Shown: positions 62,133 to 64,000 of the stretch, one piece after another
Layout: every line of letters starts with the position of its first letter
How positions within the stretch are numbered: position 1 is the first letter of the stretch
NCBI RefSeq assembly: GCF_034190915.1
Contig: NW_026947485.1
Coordinates: forward strand, 35,849,519 to 35,913,518
Direction of reading: 5' to 3'
Origin: Cavia porcellus
Lineage: Eukaryota; Chordata; Mammalia; Rodentia; Caviidae
DNA: 64,000 bases
Made by a program: the position numbers and the translations under genes
The notes under the pieces: model-generated
What the model saw: the letters and a program-made list of their open reading frames with translations, nothing else
Told to the model about the DNA's origin: nothing
Databases searched by the model: none

Positions 62133-62499
62133 ACACAACTAACTTCATTGCCTATTTGAGTAAACTAGCTTTTCTTTCTGTTTCTCTGTGTGCTCTCTCT
62201 AGCTAGTTTGTCTGCTTTTAAAGCTGTTCTTTGATGACTGTAGACATAGACTATCTAGACAGCTTTAATTATGAACACTTTAGAATAATCAGGATAACTT
62301 GTCTTTTTCACTTCTATACTTTCCCCAACATACTCCCCTGTCTTTCCACTCTGCTTTCTGTCCCCTCTTCCATCTTTTTTTCTTTATTTTTGACCTTAAA
62401 TCTATAGATACTTTTGATCTCTCTTCCAAAGTCCACAGTTTGTCAGGCATTTTCATGTGGAATCTCTCACCCCAAATCATCTAAATCACAAACCCAGAA

Positions 62500-62960
62500 T
62501 TTTAGTTGCTCTCCTCTTTTCCTCTTTCCTGGCTTCTCTCGCGTCCACCTTATTCTCTTGGTCCCCACCCACATACTTTCTCCGTCACCAAAGGTCTCCC
62601 TGTACCGAGGGTCTCACTTTCTTTTTCACCCCATGTCTTTTTGTGGCTCAGTGTATGCCCTGTAGTTTCTAATCGGCCCCTCCCTGGTCTTCCTGCCTGA
62701 GGACTCCTCTGTTGGAGCCATTGTACCAAGGATATCATTCCTTTAACCTTTCTAGATGTCATTCCCCTATGTAAAAGAACATTCCCACAATTTTTCCAGT
62801 GGCCAGCAAGAAACATCTCCGCCTGGGGTCCATTCTGGGCCTCTTTTACACTTTCTCTCTAAGTCCTGAGTGTATTCCCTTTCTTTCAGTGAGTTTTATC
62901 TCCCTCCTTGCCCTGTGGGAATCTTTGCCTCTGCTTCCCGTCTTTACCCTTCCCTGCCCT
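62500..62960 (+). repeat. L2-like LINE fragment
   Basis: This long pyrimidine-rich stretch has GGTCCATTCTGGGCCTCTTT, CACTTTCTCTCTAAGTCCTG and AGTGAGTTTTATCTCC, similar to L2 ORF2 in forward orientation. Overlapping short frames on both strands result from the base composition. Confidence 0.45.
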
Positions 62961-64000
62961 CTCCCCAGGCTCTGCCTACATTCTGTCTGGGGTGAAAGTT
63001 CATCTGAGTTGCCTTCCCTGGTTGCTCCAGCTACAGAGATGTGTCCTCTGTTAGGCAGAACTGCCCCTCTTTTGAACTGTTACCTTTTTCTGGATGTATC
63101 CACAAGAAACTGGAAAAGGGGAGAAAGAAAAACTTCTTTTTTCTCAGATATGCTTTTGATCCTTTTGAATTTTCTTACTGTGTGCATTTGTTACTTAAGA
63201 CAGTAAGTTTCTTATATATTTAGTGAATAAATAAAAATTAGTAAGTCATTACTGTGCATTATTCTTTAGCTTCCTGTGGTACATGTGTTAGCTTCCCATT
63301 AACTGAGTGCAGAGAGACCATAGAGTAGAGCTGAGTGCCCCGGTGGCTGGAAGGTAAAGGCCAGAGGAAAGCCTGAACCTGGGAACTGGAGGCAGCCTGG
63401 GCTTCGCAGACCCTCTCCCGGGAAACTTCAGAACTGAAAATATAAAGATCACTTGTTTTTTTCTTAAAGCTCTCTTAAGAGTGAAGTATACCCCATGGCC
63501 TAGTAGCTGTGCAGATGTAATCTGGTAGTTAAGAATTCTTCCTATCTGCCACCCTCCATCCATAGTAACTAAATTGAAACGGTCCCTGCAGTTCACAGAC
63601 AGGTTCCTGCTGCATCGCTGCCCAGCACCGTGAGCGTCCTCTGAGTTGCTGAGGTCCCTGGGAGGGGCACTCACGTTCTTCTTCTGACAGATTCCCCCTC
63701 AGAGCCCTTGGCTGTAACCTCTCTCTTCCTCCACTTTCTTGGGAAAAGTTTCCTTCGGTCACTGTGACCACACTGCCACATGCCCCTACAGTGAGATGAC
63801 ACCCGTGGTCCCCACTCCTTCATTCCTCCCACCCCACCATCCAAGCCACAATTCCTTAGGGCACTGTGGAGGCTAGAGGAAGGGCTCCTTTGGAGATGAC
63901 ACCTGATACAGCACATAGTACTCATGGTACAGTAGTAATATTTTGAATCCAGCAAGCATATGCCTTTATGTTTTTGAAAAACAAAATATTTGAAAAATAT

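Larger units (their letters stand above)
54223..64000 (+). other. CHCHD3 intron after the CHCH exon (5' part)
   Basis: This intron begins at a GTAGGT donor and runs off the end of the window. It holds small tandem duplications near 54.4-54.6 kb, MIR remnants near 55.7 and 56.2 kb, a MER5-like piece at 58.8 kb, a B1-like SINE at 62.0 kb and a pyrimidine-rich L2-like stretch at 62.5-63.0 kb. I looked for an acceptor followed by codons for a terminal SMLEKGG-type peptide and a stop and did not find one, so the last exon is presumably downstream. Confidence 0.85.

Noticed and set aside
63095..63130. Possible terminal CHCHD3 exon (AACTGGAAAAGGGGAG resembles codons for LEKG)
   Set aside because: In frame it reads KKLEKGRK with no stop after GG, and no suitable acceptor precedes it.
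62299..63223. Many overlapping frames of 60-135 codons
   Set aside because: They lie in a pyrimidine-rich L2-like stretch where stops are depleted by composition. No domain is recognisable.
63288..63955. Minus-strand frames of 80-128 codons in a GC-richer patch
   Set aside because: Three overlap in different frames, there is no splice or homology support, and the composition alone explains them.
1..64000. CRISPR arrays, operons, tRNA or rRNA genes, prokaryotic systems
   Set aside because: Spliced exons of a mitochondrial protein, SINEs and LINEs show this is mammalian nuclear DNA. The tRNA-like segments are SINE heads with A tails, not tRNA genes.

Overview
This is a window of mammalian nuclear DNA, and the repeats point to a rodent. 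It is AT-rich and carries almost no coding sequence. Two short exons with consensus splice sites, more than 50 kb apart, are the only protein-coding parts I can support. They encode adjacent pieces of CHCHD3 (MIC19, a MICOS subunit) on the + strand. The first (3334-3404) encodes the end of the coiled-coil region and the second (54087-54222) encodes the CHCH domain with both CX9C motifs. Everything else is intronic. The final short exon, expected to encode the last few residues, was not found and probably lies beyond position 64000.

The rodent call rests on SINEs. There are at least eight tRNA-Ala-derived ID-like SINEs, several 7SL-derived B1-like SINEs (some with the internal tandem duplication typical of B1), and one composite copy that looks like a B1-dID. 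I saw no B2 elements, so a non-murine lineage (squirrel, beaver, dormouse or similar) is more likely than mouse or rat. The species is not resolved.

Layout: 1-3333 is upstream intron. 3334-3404 is an exon. 3405-54086 is a 50.7-kb intron with most of the mobile DNA: ID SINEs near 3.5, 4.6, 6.5, 8.0, 19.7, 22.6, 23.8 and 49.5 kb; a MaLR-like LTR near 11.4 kb; an L1 5' fragment at 13.0-14.3 kb; an old L1 with a solo LTR inside it at 14.5-15.7 kb; a 56-bp perfect palindrome at 18.0 kb; a twin-primed L1 3' end at 19.85-20.9 kb; a near full-length dead L1 at 30.3-36.1 kb lying inside an older L2; a bare poly(T) tract with target-site duplications at 40.0 kb; a hAT-like fragment at 40.8 kb; an L1 3' end at 42.56-43.7 kb; and a Tigger-like element at 48.3 kb. 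54087-54222 is the CHCH exon. 54223-64000 is the following intron with MIR, MER5-like, L2 and B1 remnants.

No new coding system is visible. The best material is mechanistic. Several insertions have readable target-site duplications, and together they show complete, 5'-truncated, inverted, 3'-lacking and tail-only products of L1-type retrotransposition in one intron. Family names come from memory of consensus sequences and were not checked against a database.
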